50,829 nucleotides of DNA from assembly GCA_016840035.1 (NCBI GenBank), contig JAEOTC010000086.1, positions 1-50,829 of the forward strand, in the 5' to 3' direction. The DNA comes from Candidatus Hodarchaeota archaeon. GTDB lineage: Archaea; Asgardarchaeota; Heimdallarchaeia; Hodarchaeales; Hodarchaeaceae. Positions 42,633 to 50,806 of this stretch are shown one piece after another (position 1 is the stretch's first letter; every line of letters starts with the position of its first letter). Under the pieces are notes generated by a model. The model was not told where the DNA came from, ran no database searches, and was given only the letters and a program-made list of their open reading frames with translations. Position numbers and translations under genes: made by a program.

Positions 42633-43208
42633 TTATTTCATATTTAAGGCTCTAATTCTTCTTGATTCCAATACAAAAATAATTATTCCAAGAACCATTG
42701 AGGTAAAAAACAAAATACTTCCTGGATGTTTGATAAAGTCATCTCCCATAAATAGTGCGAGTAAGAAGAACAGCATTAACCCTAAAATACATAAACACAG
42801 GTAGATCGTAAAACGAGGGATAATTCGATAACCAAATCGAATATAAAAGCCTAGAATTCCCGTTCTGACTTCTTCTGTAATGAAATATTTTTCCTCGGCC
42901 TCATTTTTCGCAACAATTCCTGCGTTAATTAATTTGTTCAGTTGATATGATACAATACCTGGAGAAGAAAATTCGAGTAATCTTTGTATTTCTCGTACAC
43001 CAGTCATTCCATTTGTAAGAAGACACCAGTAAACTTGAAGAGTTTTTCCTTTTAATAAATCATCATGTACTGGTTTTTTATTATCAATAGACATTGCTGC
43101 TGAACCTGAGTCCAAAATATTCTGAAGAAAGGTCGCGGATCCATACTTTGTTGTTAGAGAAAACTCCTCTGAACTCTTTCCTAAAAATCCTTCATTTGAC
43201 GATTTCAT
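42633..43208 (-). CDS. Membrane-tethered winged-helix regulator
   Basis: A 191-residue protein. Residues about 50-112 form a winged helix of ArsR/MarR-like type (LKGKTLQVYWCLLTNGMTGV, then IQRLLEFSSPGIVSYQLNKL, then INAGIVAKNEAEEKYFIT). Two membrane helices follow (about 131-152 and 160-181) with a basic cytoplasmic end. The DNA-binding domain is therefore cytoplasmic and membrane-fixed. The start ATG overlaps the end of the peptide-binding protein gene (4 bp), so the two are translationally coupled. This arrangement suggests it responds to the state of the binding protein. It may bind the repeated 18-bp motif upstream of this operon and of the secreted-protein gene; that is a hypothesis. Confidence 0.85.
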   Translation of the reverse strand: MKSSNEGFLGKSSEEFSLTTKYGSATFLQNILDSGSAAMSIDNKKPVHDDLLKGKTLQVYWCLLTNGMTGVREIQRLLEFSSPGIVSYQLNKLINAGIVAKNEAEEKYFITEEVRTGILGFYIRFGYRIIPRFTIYLCLCILGLMLFFLLALFMGDDFIKHPGSILFFTSMVLGIIIFVLESRRIRALNMK

Positions 43209-45373
43209 TTTAGGTCGAACTCCTCCTTAAAATACTTTGTGAACTTGTTATTGGACAGAATACTAGCAGTAGCTATGATCACGAGTATACCTATTATCAA
43301 TGTAACCCCTGGAAGAAGATAATGGGTTATAATATAGATTGATTCCTCCATTTCTTCCCCTAAACGTATTATTATATTGCCATGTAACTTTGCTTCAACA
43401 TACTGAAGTTCAATATTGCTTTCTACTAATTCTATTCCTTTCCATGAATTTCTGTTTTCATCCCATTGGTTCAATGTTAGGTTTTCTGGATGTAAGGCTT
43501 CAAGTTCTTCGTAATCGTAATAACAACGTAATGTGTACTCAGAAGTTGAATTGGAAACAGAGATCCTATAGAATTTACCTGTTTCGTTTTTATTAGGAAG
43601 AAAAGCACTTAATTCCCGAGAAAGTTCAACGGTTACAGTCAATTTATCTTCTGTAGAAATTAATCCATCAGCTGATGGAAAATAGATAGATTCTCTATCA
43701 ATTTCTATATTTTCAAATCGTGATTGGAAATGTGTCTGGGGAGTGGAGTAGTTGAAGTATATTCCATCGTATGGAACTGGATCAAACCAGACATACGAAG
43801 AAACAGCATTCGTTTTTAAACAACCATGTGTGGACTCAGTTAAAAGTATTAATGGGGTATAACTGAATAAAAGATGAGCAACTACTTCAGCGTAGTGCTG
43901 CTTTTCTTGTTTTACAGGTGTTGTAAGACCTTTGGTTATATAATAATCAATAATATCATCAGAAGTTCCAGCTGTATTAGAAAGCCCATCTGAATGGAAT
44001 AGGTCATATGCGCTGAATATCCAATCCCAATAAAAATAGAAACCGACGAAAAATATATCGAAATCACCACTATAAAATACTCCCCACCAGTCATGCTCTG
44101 TTGTAGGAACATATGTACAATTTATACCGATAGCATCTAAATAAGGGAGGATTAATAAAATATACCTCTCCATCCAATAAACTCCTCTAACTGTCAGAGA
44201 AAACCGATATCCATCTGGATTTCGGAGATAGCCGGCCTCATCCAACAATTTATTGGCCTCCTCAGGATTATATGGAAATGCTGAGTTTGTGTGATTGTTT
44301 TTTAAGGTGTTATCGAGAATAAAGTCTTTTGCGTAAAAAAATTCTGTGAATTTATCTGTATCAAGCTGTTCAATAATTGATTCTTTATCAATGGCATAAT
44401 TGAGCGCTTTCCTCACTTTGTGATTGGATAATTCGACAAAGTTATGGTTTAAAAATCCATAATGCAAACTTCTTGGATATGAATAGTATTGCCAGTAATT
44501 TTCATTGATATCTGAAGAATTTAAAACGCTAGAAAGATAGGGGGCTGTATCTCCTTTTTCTGCTATTATTGCTTCAGCTGCATTGGTTTGGTTCGTATAT
44601 AAAAGATACTGTAGATGCTTGAAAGGGGGTAAACCACGAAAATAATTAGTAAAACGTTTGAAAGTGTAATTAAAAAACGTTCCCTCATCTGTAACACTTT
44701 GAAGTTCATAAGGCCCGCTCCCAACTGGCCAATAATATGAAAACTCACTTATTTGACTTTCATTGAGAGTCCTGGTGATTGCCTCAATTCTTACGTGTGA
44801 AGCAATCACTTTGAAAAAAGCTGAATAGGGTGTTTCAAAGTTAAATTTTATGATGTAATCATCCAATATCTCAATCGATTCGAGAGGAATAAAATTAAAT
44901 TGCCCATTAGCTCTATAACGCTCATTGCTCTCGTTAATAATTGCATCATATGTAGCTTTTACAGCATGTGCATTCAGAATTGAGCCATCATGGCACATAA
45001 TGTTCTCGTGAAGGTAAAATACATAGTGTTTACTATTATTTGAAACAATCCATTGCTTAGCAATTGAGGGGCGTATTTCACCGGTCATTGGATGTATTTC
45101 AATAAGTGTATCAAAAGGAAGAGAGAGCACTGCAATCACATCAGTCATAGGATTAAACCTAGGAGCGAATCTTCCAGCAACAACATATATCATTTTTAAC
45201 GTATCAGGAATTTCCTGGTTTGAATCTTCCGAATCGTCCATATCATTGGCCTTTTGACTTAAAAGGATATTCTCTATAGATAAAATTGGGATAGCGTTCT
45301 GAATAATAAAAGAAAATAGGAATAAGGATATTAATATTAAGGAGAACTGTTTTCGCCGCATACTGTATAACAA
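43205..45373 (-). CDS. Membrane-anchored family-5 (oligopeptide) substrate-binding protein
   Basis: A 722-residue protein: signal segment (residues 10-32), then a family-5 extracellular solute-binding domain (about 60-560; motifs IEIHPMTGEIRPSIAKQWIV, YVFYLHENIMCHDGSILNAH, VRKALNYAIDKESII and NPEEANKLLDEAGYLRNPDG), a beta domain (about 570-670), and one C-terminal membrane helix (about 680-702) with a short cytoplasmic tail (SNNKFTKYFKEEFDLK). Such proteins bind peptides or nickel for Opp/Dpp transporters, but no permease or ATPase genes are near. Its overlap with a membrane-bound winged-helix gene suggests a sensor role. It is longer than usual OppA (about 540) because of the added domain and anchor. 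Confidence 0.9.
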   Translation of the reverse strand: MLYSMRRKQFSLILISLFLFSFIIQNAIPILSIENILLSQKANDMDDSEDSNQEIPDTLKMIYVVAGRFAPRFNPMTDVIAVLSLPFDTLIEIHPMTGEIRPSIAKQWIVSNNSKHYVFYLHENIMCHDGSILNAHAVKATYDAIINESNERYRANGQFNFIPLESIEILDDYIIKFNFETPYSAFFKVIASHVRIEAITRTLNESQISEFSYYWPVGSGPYELQSVTDEGTFFNYTFKRFTNYFRGLPPFKHLQYLLYTNQTNAAEAIIAEKGDTAPYLSSVLNSSDINENYWQYYSYPRSLHYGFLNHNFVELSNHKVRKALNYAIDKESIIEQLDTDKFTEFFYAKDFILDNTLKNNHTNSAFPYNPEEANKLLDEAGYLRNPDGYRFSLTVRGVYWMERYILLILPYLDAIGINCTYVPTTEHDWWGVFYSGDFDIFFVGFYFYWDWIFSAYDLFHSDGLSNTAGTSDDIIDYYITKGLTTPVKQEKQHYAEVVAHLLFSYTPLILLTESTHGCLKTNAVSSYVWFDPVPYDGIYFNYSTPQTHFQSRFENIEIDRESIYFPSADGLISTEDKLTVTVELSRELSAFLPNKNETGKFYRISVSNSTSEYTLRCYYDYEELEALHPENLTLNQWDENRNSWKGIELVESNIELQYVEAKLHGNIIIRLGEEMEESIYIITHYLLPGVTLIIGILVIIATASILSNNKFTKYFKEEFDLK

Positions 45374-45431
45374 ATCCCAAGAACTTTCTTGTATTAATCG
45401 CTAATATGATTTATTTTATTGAAAAACACCC

Positions 45432-45440
45432 GATTTAAAC
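45432..45440 (-). promoter_or_regulatory. TATA-like box of the binding-protein operon
   Basis: Minus-strand GTTTAAATC followed by GGG, 59 bp upstream of the start codon. It matches GTTTATATCGGG upstream of the co-regulated secreted-protein gene. Confidence 0.4.
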
Positions 45441-45478
45441 CTTTCTACACCACGGAGGTGTTCTAACACAATAATCTT

Positions 45479-45496
45479 ACGTACTAACTTTGGAAC
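45479..45496 (-). promoter_or_regulatory. Third copy of the GTTCYAANGTTARTACRT motif
   Basis: Minus-strand GTTCCAAAGTTAGTACGT matches the second copy upstream of the secreted-protein gene at 15 of 18 positions. It lies 106 bp upstream of the binding-protein start. Here it is in the opposite orientation to the copies at 42487-42535 relative to transcription. Confidence 0.55.
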
Positions 45497-45771
45497 AGTA
45501 TTTTTTGATGTATGAAACCTTAACACAGATTCTCTCCTAGTATAATGAATCTCAATATTTTGATGAAAATTTCGTGATGAGCACTTTTTAGGGTGTATTT
45601 CTATCAAAGAGGTGAAAAAGCTCTCAATCTGTATCGACAGGGTACTACTCGCAAAGTAGATGGATGTATTTTTAATAATAAGGAGAATTTAATTCTTATT
45701 CACCCGTATACGAAAATCTATAACTATTGAAGAATATTCATATTGGAATTGAGCTCTCCCTTGTCATCTGA

Positions 45772-45795
45772 AGGTTTGGTTCCAGTTCCAAACCT
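45772..45795 (+). promoter_or_regulatory. Perfect 8-bp inverted repeat upstream of the dNK operon
   Basis: AGGTTTGG (45772-45779) and CCAAACCT (45788-45795) flank an 8-nt centre. A TATA-like ATAAAATTTAA follows at about 45801-45811. Position just upstream of a TATA-like sequence suggests an operator dyad; an RNA hairpin is possible if transcription starts earlier. Confidence 0.45.
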
Positions 45796-45844
45796 GAAAG
45801 ATAAAATTTAATGTAAAAAATAATAATATCTGGTGCTTTTATTC

Positions 45845-46516
45845 ATGGAAACTCAGTTAGATAAGCTTTTTGAAGCGACACCAAAACCTGTTGTCTGGAT
45901 TGAAGGTATAATTGGATGTGGTAAAACCACACTAACAAAAACGATTTCAAGAAAGCTTGATTTTCGAGCTATATATGAACCTGTAAATTTAGAATTATTA
46001 GAGATGTTCTACAAGGATCAGGATCGTTGGGCTTTTGCAATGCAGATTGACTTACTCCATCGTCGCTACGCGTTACAAAAACTCGGTTCATTTGAATCTA
46101 TAACAGGTAAGGGTGTGGTAATTGATCGTGGACTGCCTGGGGATCGTGTTTTTGCGAAAATGCTGTATAAAGCTGGAAAAATGGATCGAATTGAGTGGGC
46201 AATTTATGAGCGTGCGTATCAAGTTATGACGAATTCTCTAATCCCTCCAAGTGTCATAATCTTTATGGAGGTTTCCCCTGAGATTGCACAACAGAGGATT
46301 CAAAATAGAGATCGAAAAGCAGAACGTGGGGATCTGGTACCTCTTGCCTACCTCCAAGAATTAGAGCAAGGATATTTGGAACTTTTATCAGAGATTGAAT
46401 CTGCTTATCCTGCATGGAGTCGTGGAATGAAAGTAATTCGACTTCCCTTTAATAGTACGGAGGAATCCGAGGAGTCTATCCAGAACGTACTTGGAATAAT
46501 TCGGGAATTATTGTAG
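45845..46516 (+). CDS. Deoxynucleoside kinase (dNK family)
   Basis: A ~223-residue P-loop kinase of the deoxynucleoside kinase family. From the ATG at 45845: WIEGIIGCGKTTL holds the P-loop (G21-T28), followed by a Glu/Pro loop (YEPVNLE), DRWAFAMQIDLLHRRY (nucleoside-contact helix with Arg), VVIDRGLPGDRVFAKML (D-R motif), and the Arg-rich LID RIQNRDRKAERGD. It phosphorylates deoxynucleosides with ATP as a salvage step. A GTG at 45833 is an alternative start adding four residues; I prefer the ATG. It is the first gene of a compact three-gene unit with a CYTH phosphohydrolase and MazG, pointing to nucleotide pool handling. Confidence 0.9.
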   Translation: METQLDKLFEATPKPVVWIEGIIGCGKTTLTKTISRKLDFRAIYEPVNLELLEMFYKDQDRWAFAMQIDLLHRRYALQKLGSFESITGKGVVIDRGLPGDRVFAKMLYKAGKMDRIEWAIYERAYQVMTNSLIPPSVIIFMEVSPEIAQQRIQNRDRKAERGDLVPLAYLQELEQGYLELLSEIESAYPAWSRGMKVIRLPFNSTEESEESIQNVLGIIRELL

Positions 46517-47038
46517 ATGGTTCACATTAATATTGAGTTTAAAGCGAAATGTGAAAATCCTGCTTCTCTTCGTAAAATTTTATTATCTTTAGATCCAGTG
46601 TATAAAGGGAAGGATCATCAAATCGATACATACTTCAAAGTTGAGTCTGGACGTTTAAAACTTCGGGAAGGAAATATTGAAAATGCATTAATCCATTACG
46701 AAAGACCAGACATCGCGGATGTTAAACAATCTACAATACTTCTTCATCATCCCAGACCAGATAACACTTCTTCCCTAAAAGATATCCTGATAAAAACTCT
46801 AGGAGTATTGACTATCGTAGACAAAGAACGTGAAATTTACTTTATTGATAATGTTAAGTTTCATATTGATAGTGTTAAGTCTTTAGGCTATTTTGTAGAG
46901 GTGGAAGCAATTGATTCTGATGGCTCTATTGGTATTCAAAAATTACAAAAGCAATGTGATTATTATCGTAAGTTATTCCAAATTTCTTCCAAGGATCTAA
47001 TTGATTTTTCTTATTCTGATCTGATTATGAGAGAATAA
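46517..47038 (+). CDS. CYTH-domain phosphohydrolase / class IV cyclase-like protein
   Basis: A 173-residue CYTH protein. The start HINIEFKAK is the ExExK-type strand with Asn in the first position, as in many CyaB/thiamine-triphosphatase relatives. QIDTYFKVESGRLKLREG and IHYERPD supply further Arg, Lys and Glu lining the tunnel; the end has FVEVEAID. CYTH enzymes act on triphosphate-bearing substrates in a metal-filled tunnel: thiamine triphosphate, inorganic triphosphate, or ATP to cAMP. With dNK immediately upstream (the ATG follows its stop directly) and MazG 51 bp downstream, nucleotide or triphosphate cleanup is the best inference. Confidence 0.87.
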   Translation: MVHINIEFKAKCENPASLRKILLSLDPVYKGKDHQIDTYFKVESGRLKLREGNIENALIHYERPDIADVKQSTILLHHPRPDNTSSLKDILIKTLGVLTIVDKEREIYFIDNVKFHIDSVKSLGYFVEVEAIDSDGSIGIQKLQKQCDYYRKLFQISSKDLIDFSYSDLIMRE

Positions 47039-47089
47039 ATGACTTAAATTACTTCAAAAGACATTTTCAAACCAGGAGAAATTCTTACT

Positions 47090-47410
47090 ATGCCCACTTT
47101 GAAAGAAAATCCAAGTTTAGCCAATTATCAACAATATGTTGCCGAGCTAGAACAGGAAAGAGATTTTAAAGATCAAACAGTTCTTGACAAATGTTTATTG
47201 CTTGGAGAAGAGGTAGGAGAGCTTTTTAAAGCCGTTCGGAAGAAAGAGGGATTGAATATTGATCCAAATTCGGACACTACTTTGATTTCTCACGAATTAG
47301 TGGATATTTTTATTTTCTTGTGTGCAATCGCGAATCGTTATGATATTAATTTGGACGATGCATTCCTGAATAAAGAAGAAATTAATAAAAACCGCTCTTG
47401 GGTTAAATAA
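47090..47410 (+). CDS. MazG-like nucleotide pyrophosphohydrolase
   Basis: A 106-residue all-alpha MazG-type protein. The metal-binding motifs are visible: E40-E41-x-x-E44 in LGEEVGELFKAVRKKE and E69-x-x-D72 in HELVDIFIFLCAI. The end (LNKEEINKNRSWVK) matches the final helix of MazG/iMazG proteins. The family hydrolyses (d)NTPs to NMP and pyrophosphate, removing abnormal or excess nucleotides. Single-domain length is typical of iMazG. Its position behind dNK and CYTH genes supports a nucleotide housecleaning unit. Confidence 0.9.
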   Translation: MPTLKENPSLANYQQYVAELEQERDFKDQTVLDKCLLLGEEVGELFKAVRKKEGLNIDPNSDTTLISHELVDIFIFLCAIANRYDINLDDAFLNKEEINKNRSWVK

Positions 47411-47571
47411 ATGGAGGTTTCTAACTATAAAGTTTGAGTTGGAGTCGGTACTGAAGTCCAAAATATTTTTGGGTGTTTATTAATCGAAAATTCCGTAATA
47501 TGGTATGATGCCACCACGTACAGAACCCTCGAACAAATAGATTTCAGCGAATCCTTTACGAGATACATCCA

Positions 47572-49707
47572 TTGTATACATATCCAACATCATACCATTT
47601 TGAGTTTATTCCTGAAAGAACTGATCAATCAAGTATAAAGTTACTGAGAAATATTCCACATACTTTTACGTTAGAATATGCTATTTTTGAACCAAAAACG
47701 GTTCATATTAGCTTACATGTTGAACCTAAACGACGGATCATAATTCCTACAAAGCCCCATTCTGCTGTTGCAACTCTTCATCAGTTTATAACTTCTCTCG
47801 GCCTTCATGTGGATTTAATTAAGCCAGGTAGAGATCCCATACCGAAACTCCTGAGTATGATCAAACCAAAGTTTTTTCTTGATCCAGATGAACCTTGTCT
47901 ACATAGTGGGGGGATTCTCGGAATAGAACTCGAATCTATTTCTTCCATTACAAATGAGGGGTTTATCAATGGTCTTCTTGAACTAATCACGGAAAATCCC
48001 ACCTTTACACTGTTTCAAATATGTTTTCAAGCTCGTAAAATTCCCAAGGAATTTCGATCTTCTGAATCTCCTGATGATCACAACCAAATTAGGTTTAATA
48101 TTCATCAAGGTAGAGTTGAACGAAGTGCACAACAATTCAACATGAATATTATGGAGGAAGCAGGATGCTTTCAATTTTCAGTTCGGTTATTAGTTGTCGA
48201 AAGAACTGAGGAACAGCTGAAAACGAAGCTGGAAAGAGCTTCTGTCTTTCTTAAAGCTCATGGGGTGAAGACACGGAAATATCCGTCTTTCCTCCGTTCA
48301 TTCAAACGTTTTAAATTTCATCTTAGAAATCGGAAAATCCAACCTGCACTCCTGACGGATGGTTTTACACTCATGAAATTTTTAACTTTTCCAACAAACC
48401 AATACTCCCTGCTTGGATACCAAATTGTCCCTCATAAGGAAAAATATGGGATTTCGTCCACAGGACCGCATCTTAGCACAAGTGACATGATTCGAATTGG
48501 AGTTCCCATTCTAAGTGGAAAAACGGCAACGTCTCCAATGGGCCTTTCAGGAAAAGATTTATCACGTCATATGGCTGTGTTTGGAATGACTGGAGAGGGA
48601 AAAAGCAGGTTTATCTTTAATTTGATTCAGGAATTTCATCAAAACAAAGTAAAATTTTTGATAATTGATCCTAAAGGGGAGTATATTTATCCAGTTCAAC
48701 AATTCTGCAATGATTTCATATATATTAAACCTGGTTCTGACTTATTTCCATGGGGAATTAATATCTTTGAGATACCATTAGACCCCCAAGGGAAGCCACT
48801 AATATCTCGTGAGGATCATATTCAATTTGTTGTTTCATTATTAGATAATGTGCTTGATGAATCAGATTCTCTCTCCCCTCAAATGAGACGTTTAATCCAA
48901 TTAGCGACTATTCAGACTATCAATGAAGAAGGTGATTTTAAATTATTTCTGCAATGGTTAAATAAACCTAATGCCCTGGGTCTTAGAGGAGCCTATTTAG
49001 AAAATACATCTGCAGGAGCAATTAATCGTTTCACTAAATTACTCTTCGGAAATACTGGAAGGTGCTTCACAGTTACTTCCAGCTCGTTTAACATATCACA
49101 ATTTCTTGATCAAAACGTCATTTTAGATTTATCAGCATTTGAAGCCATGGAAGACATAAATGGGAGACAGTTATTACTAGAGGTCATATTTCAGTATCTC
49201 TATTACTTTATTCGGAAATTTCGTCCTCCATTTAAGGAGGAAAAGCTTCCCCAGAACGTAATAATCCTTGATGAAATCAATAAGCTTCTCCCTCCTACAA
49301 CTTACAAGCAATTGACACCAAAATCAATCATTGGTCGGGGTCCATGGACATTACGCGCATATGATGTGTCCATGGTATTCATTGGAACTGATCCAATAAT
49401 AGATCTTCCTATGTTGACGAATGCAGGTGTTTTCACCATGTTCTACTCGAAATTTGATCCATATAAAATTGCCAATTTATTGGGAGTTTCCAAAGATACT
49501 TACAACCAGATGCTTTCCCTTTTGAAAGCAAAACCTGACGAAAGACGTTGTTTAGTCTCAGTTAATAAGAACATTACGCTGATTAAGACTGATCCTATTG
49601 AAATTAAAGTTTCAGGACATTCAACCTTTGATATACTAAAAGATAAACCCGTACAGATTCAGCTACGAGAAAATTATAACCAAAATTCCTTTGAATTAAA
49701 ATTTTGA
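47572..49707 (+). CDS. HerA/DUF87-type ATPase
   Basis: A 711-residue ATPase. The N-terminal ~310 residues have no family I recognise. The C-terminal half is a HerA/DUF87-like RecA-fold motor: FGMTGEGKSRFIF (Walker A near residue 338), LIIDPKGEYIYP (DPKGEY, typical of HerA), VILDLSAFE, and NVIILDEINKLLP (Walker B near residue 561), with IGRGPWTLRAYDVSMVFIGT before a sensor-type segment. HerA-type motors pump DNA, often with the NurA nuclease, or act in conjugation-like transfer or membrane complexes. No nurA, mre11 or rad50 gene is near. It starts at TTG; no ATG occurs early in the frame. It converges with a coiled-coil protein gene, 22 bp away. Confidence 0.85.
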   Translation: MYTYPTSYHFEFIPERTDQSSIKLLRNIPHTFTLEYAIFEPKTVHISLHVEPKRRIIIPTKPHSAVATLHQFITSLGLHVDLIKPGRDPIPKLLSMIKPKFFLDPDEPCLHSGGILGIELESISSITNEGFINGLLELITENPTFTLFQICFQARKIPKEFRSSESPDDHNQIRFNIHQGRVERSAQQFNMNIMEEAGCFQFSVRLLVVERTEEQLKTKLERASVFLKAHGVKTRKYPSFLRSFKRFKFHLRNRKIQPALLTDGFTLMKFLTFPTNQYSLLGYQIVPHKEKYGISSTGPHLSTSDMIRIGVPILSGKTATSPMGLSGKDLSRHMAVFGMTGEGKSRFIFNLIQEFHQNKVKFLIIDPKGEYIYPVQQFCNDFIYIKPGSDLFPWGINIFEIPLDPQGKPLISREDHIQFVVSLLDNVLDESDSLSPQMRRLIQLATIQTINEEGDFKLFLQWLNKPNALGLRGAYLENTSAGAINRFTKLLFGNTGRCFTVTSSSFNISQFLDQNVILDLSAFEAMEDINGRQLLLEVIFQYLYYFIRKFRPPFKEEKLPQNVIILDEINKLLPPTTYKQLTPKSIIGRGPWTLRAYDVSMVFIGTDPIIDLPMLTNAGVFTMFYSKFDPYKIANLLGVSKDTYNQMLSLLKAKPDERRCLVSVNKNITLIKTDPIEIKVSGHSTFDILKDKPVQIQLRENYNQNSFELKF

Positions 49708-49729
49708 TTGTTTAATCAGTTGAATCTCA

Positions 49730-50806
49730 TTATACCATAACTGCAGCTATTGTTGGTGGATCATCCTCTGATATTGTTATTAACCCTTTAGTTACTAGAT
49801 CACCAAGCATCTGTTTCAACTTTAATGGATGCGCGCCTACAGACATAGCTAGGGTAGGAAGATCTAATACGCCGCCTAAATTCAATAGGATGAGAATTGA
49901 TGCATACAGTGGATGAGTAGAGAGTAATCGCTGGGTATATTCTAAAAGAACATTTTTCTCAAGGCGTTCTGTTATTGCTTTTTCTAATGAAGATTTCGCA
50001 TCTGTTAATTCATCTTCAGTCAGAGTCAGAGCTTCTTCCAAGCGCTCTACTGAAATTTTATGTTGCCTTGACATATCATCTATTCTTTTATTCTGGGTTT
50101 CTAACTTCGTTTTCATTTCTTCCAGATCAATTTCCATCTCTTGCCGAATCTCTTTTGTACGAGATTGAATACCATCTTCGAGCATCCGTTGATAATAATT
50201 TTCTTGAATCTGGTAAGTTTCAGCCACTGAAGCTAGTGCTTCTTGAATATCTTTTTCATGGATCAAATCTTTTTCTTTTAACTTACCGATTAGAGCTTCT
50301 TTCATCTCAATTTCATTGATAAGTACTTTAGATTGAGTTTGATGCGTTATTAGCTCTTTTTGTTGATTTTCGAGTTGTGTTCGAACTCGCTTCACATCTG
50401 CCTCAAGTGCGGTCAGCTTATCAGTATTTTCAGCTAATTGAGCAAGTATATCGGTTTTTTCATCCTCTATTTGTTTAAGTTCAGCATTCTTCTCTTTTAT
50501 CTGAGATTTGAACTCAATATTACTCTCCCGTAATTGCTCTAATTCTTTTTCCTGTTCAACAGAAGCCTCGTCTTGTACTATAAACCCACCTTCAGATAAT
50601 CCCTCTTTTATTCGACCTAAGGATTTGATCGTTATGCGAGTTAATTCACTATCTACAATACGAGCGGTCTCTTTCCGTATACTTTTCACTAATGTGTCAA
50701 TATCTTGATAACTGAAGTTCGGAAGTCCTTGAGAAAGTAATGTACTTTTTGTACCTGAAACTACTACGCCAATCTCTTGCTGGGAAACTTTTCGATCTTT
50801 AGCCAT
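49730..50806 (-). CDS. Coiled-coil protein with C-terminal winged helix (5' end probably outside window)
   Basis: A protein of at least 358 residues. Residues about 80-290 are a continuous heptad-rich coiled coil (e.g. LEQLRESNIEFKSQIKEKNA, LEADVKRVRTQLENQQKELI). The last ~70 residues form a winged helix (LYASILILLNLGGVLDLPTL, then HPLKLKQMLGDLVTKGLITI). The frame has no stop codon between the first ATG (50806) and the window edge; the extra residues read GLEFINE and continue smoothly, so the true start is likely further upstream. It may organise DNA or a regulatory complex; function unknown. No signal or membrane segment is seen. Confidence 0.75.
   Translation of the reverse strand: MAKDRKVSQQEIGVVVSGTKSTLLSQGLPNFSYQDIDTLVKSIRKETARIVDSELTRITIKSLGRIKEGLSEGGFIVQDEASVEQEKELEQLRESNIEFKSQIKEKNAELKQIEDEKTDILAQLAENTDKLTALEADVKRVRTQLENQQKELITHQTQSKVLINEIEMKEALIGKLKEKDLIHEKDIQEALASVAETYQIQENYYQRMLEDGIQSRTKEIRQEMEIDLEEMKTKLETQNKRIDDMSRQHKISVERLEEALTLTEDELTDAKSSLEKAITERLEKNVLLEYTQRLLSTHPLYASILILLNLGGVLDLPTLAMSVGAHPLKLKQMLGDLVTKGLITISEDDPPTIAAVMV

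Larger units (their letters stand above)
45374..45844. other. Divergent promoter region between binding-protein operon and dNK operon
   Basis: No convincing gene. On the left it holds the TATA-like box and 18-bp motif for the binding-protein operon; on the right an inverted repeat and TATA-like sequence for the deoxynucleoside kinase operon. GTGTTCTAACAC (45458-45469) is a small imperfect dyad next to the motif. The 63-codon minus-strand frame at 45416-45607 overlaps these sites and is probably not coding. Confidence 0.5.

Noticed and set aside
45416..45607. 63-codon minus-strand frame
   Set aside because: It lies over the promoter motif and TATA-like box of the binding-protein operon; composition looks non-coding.
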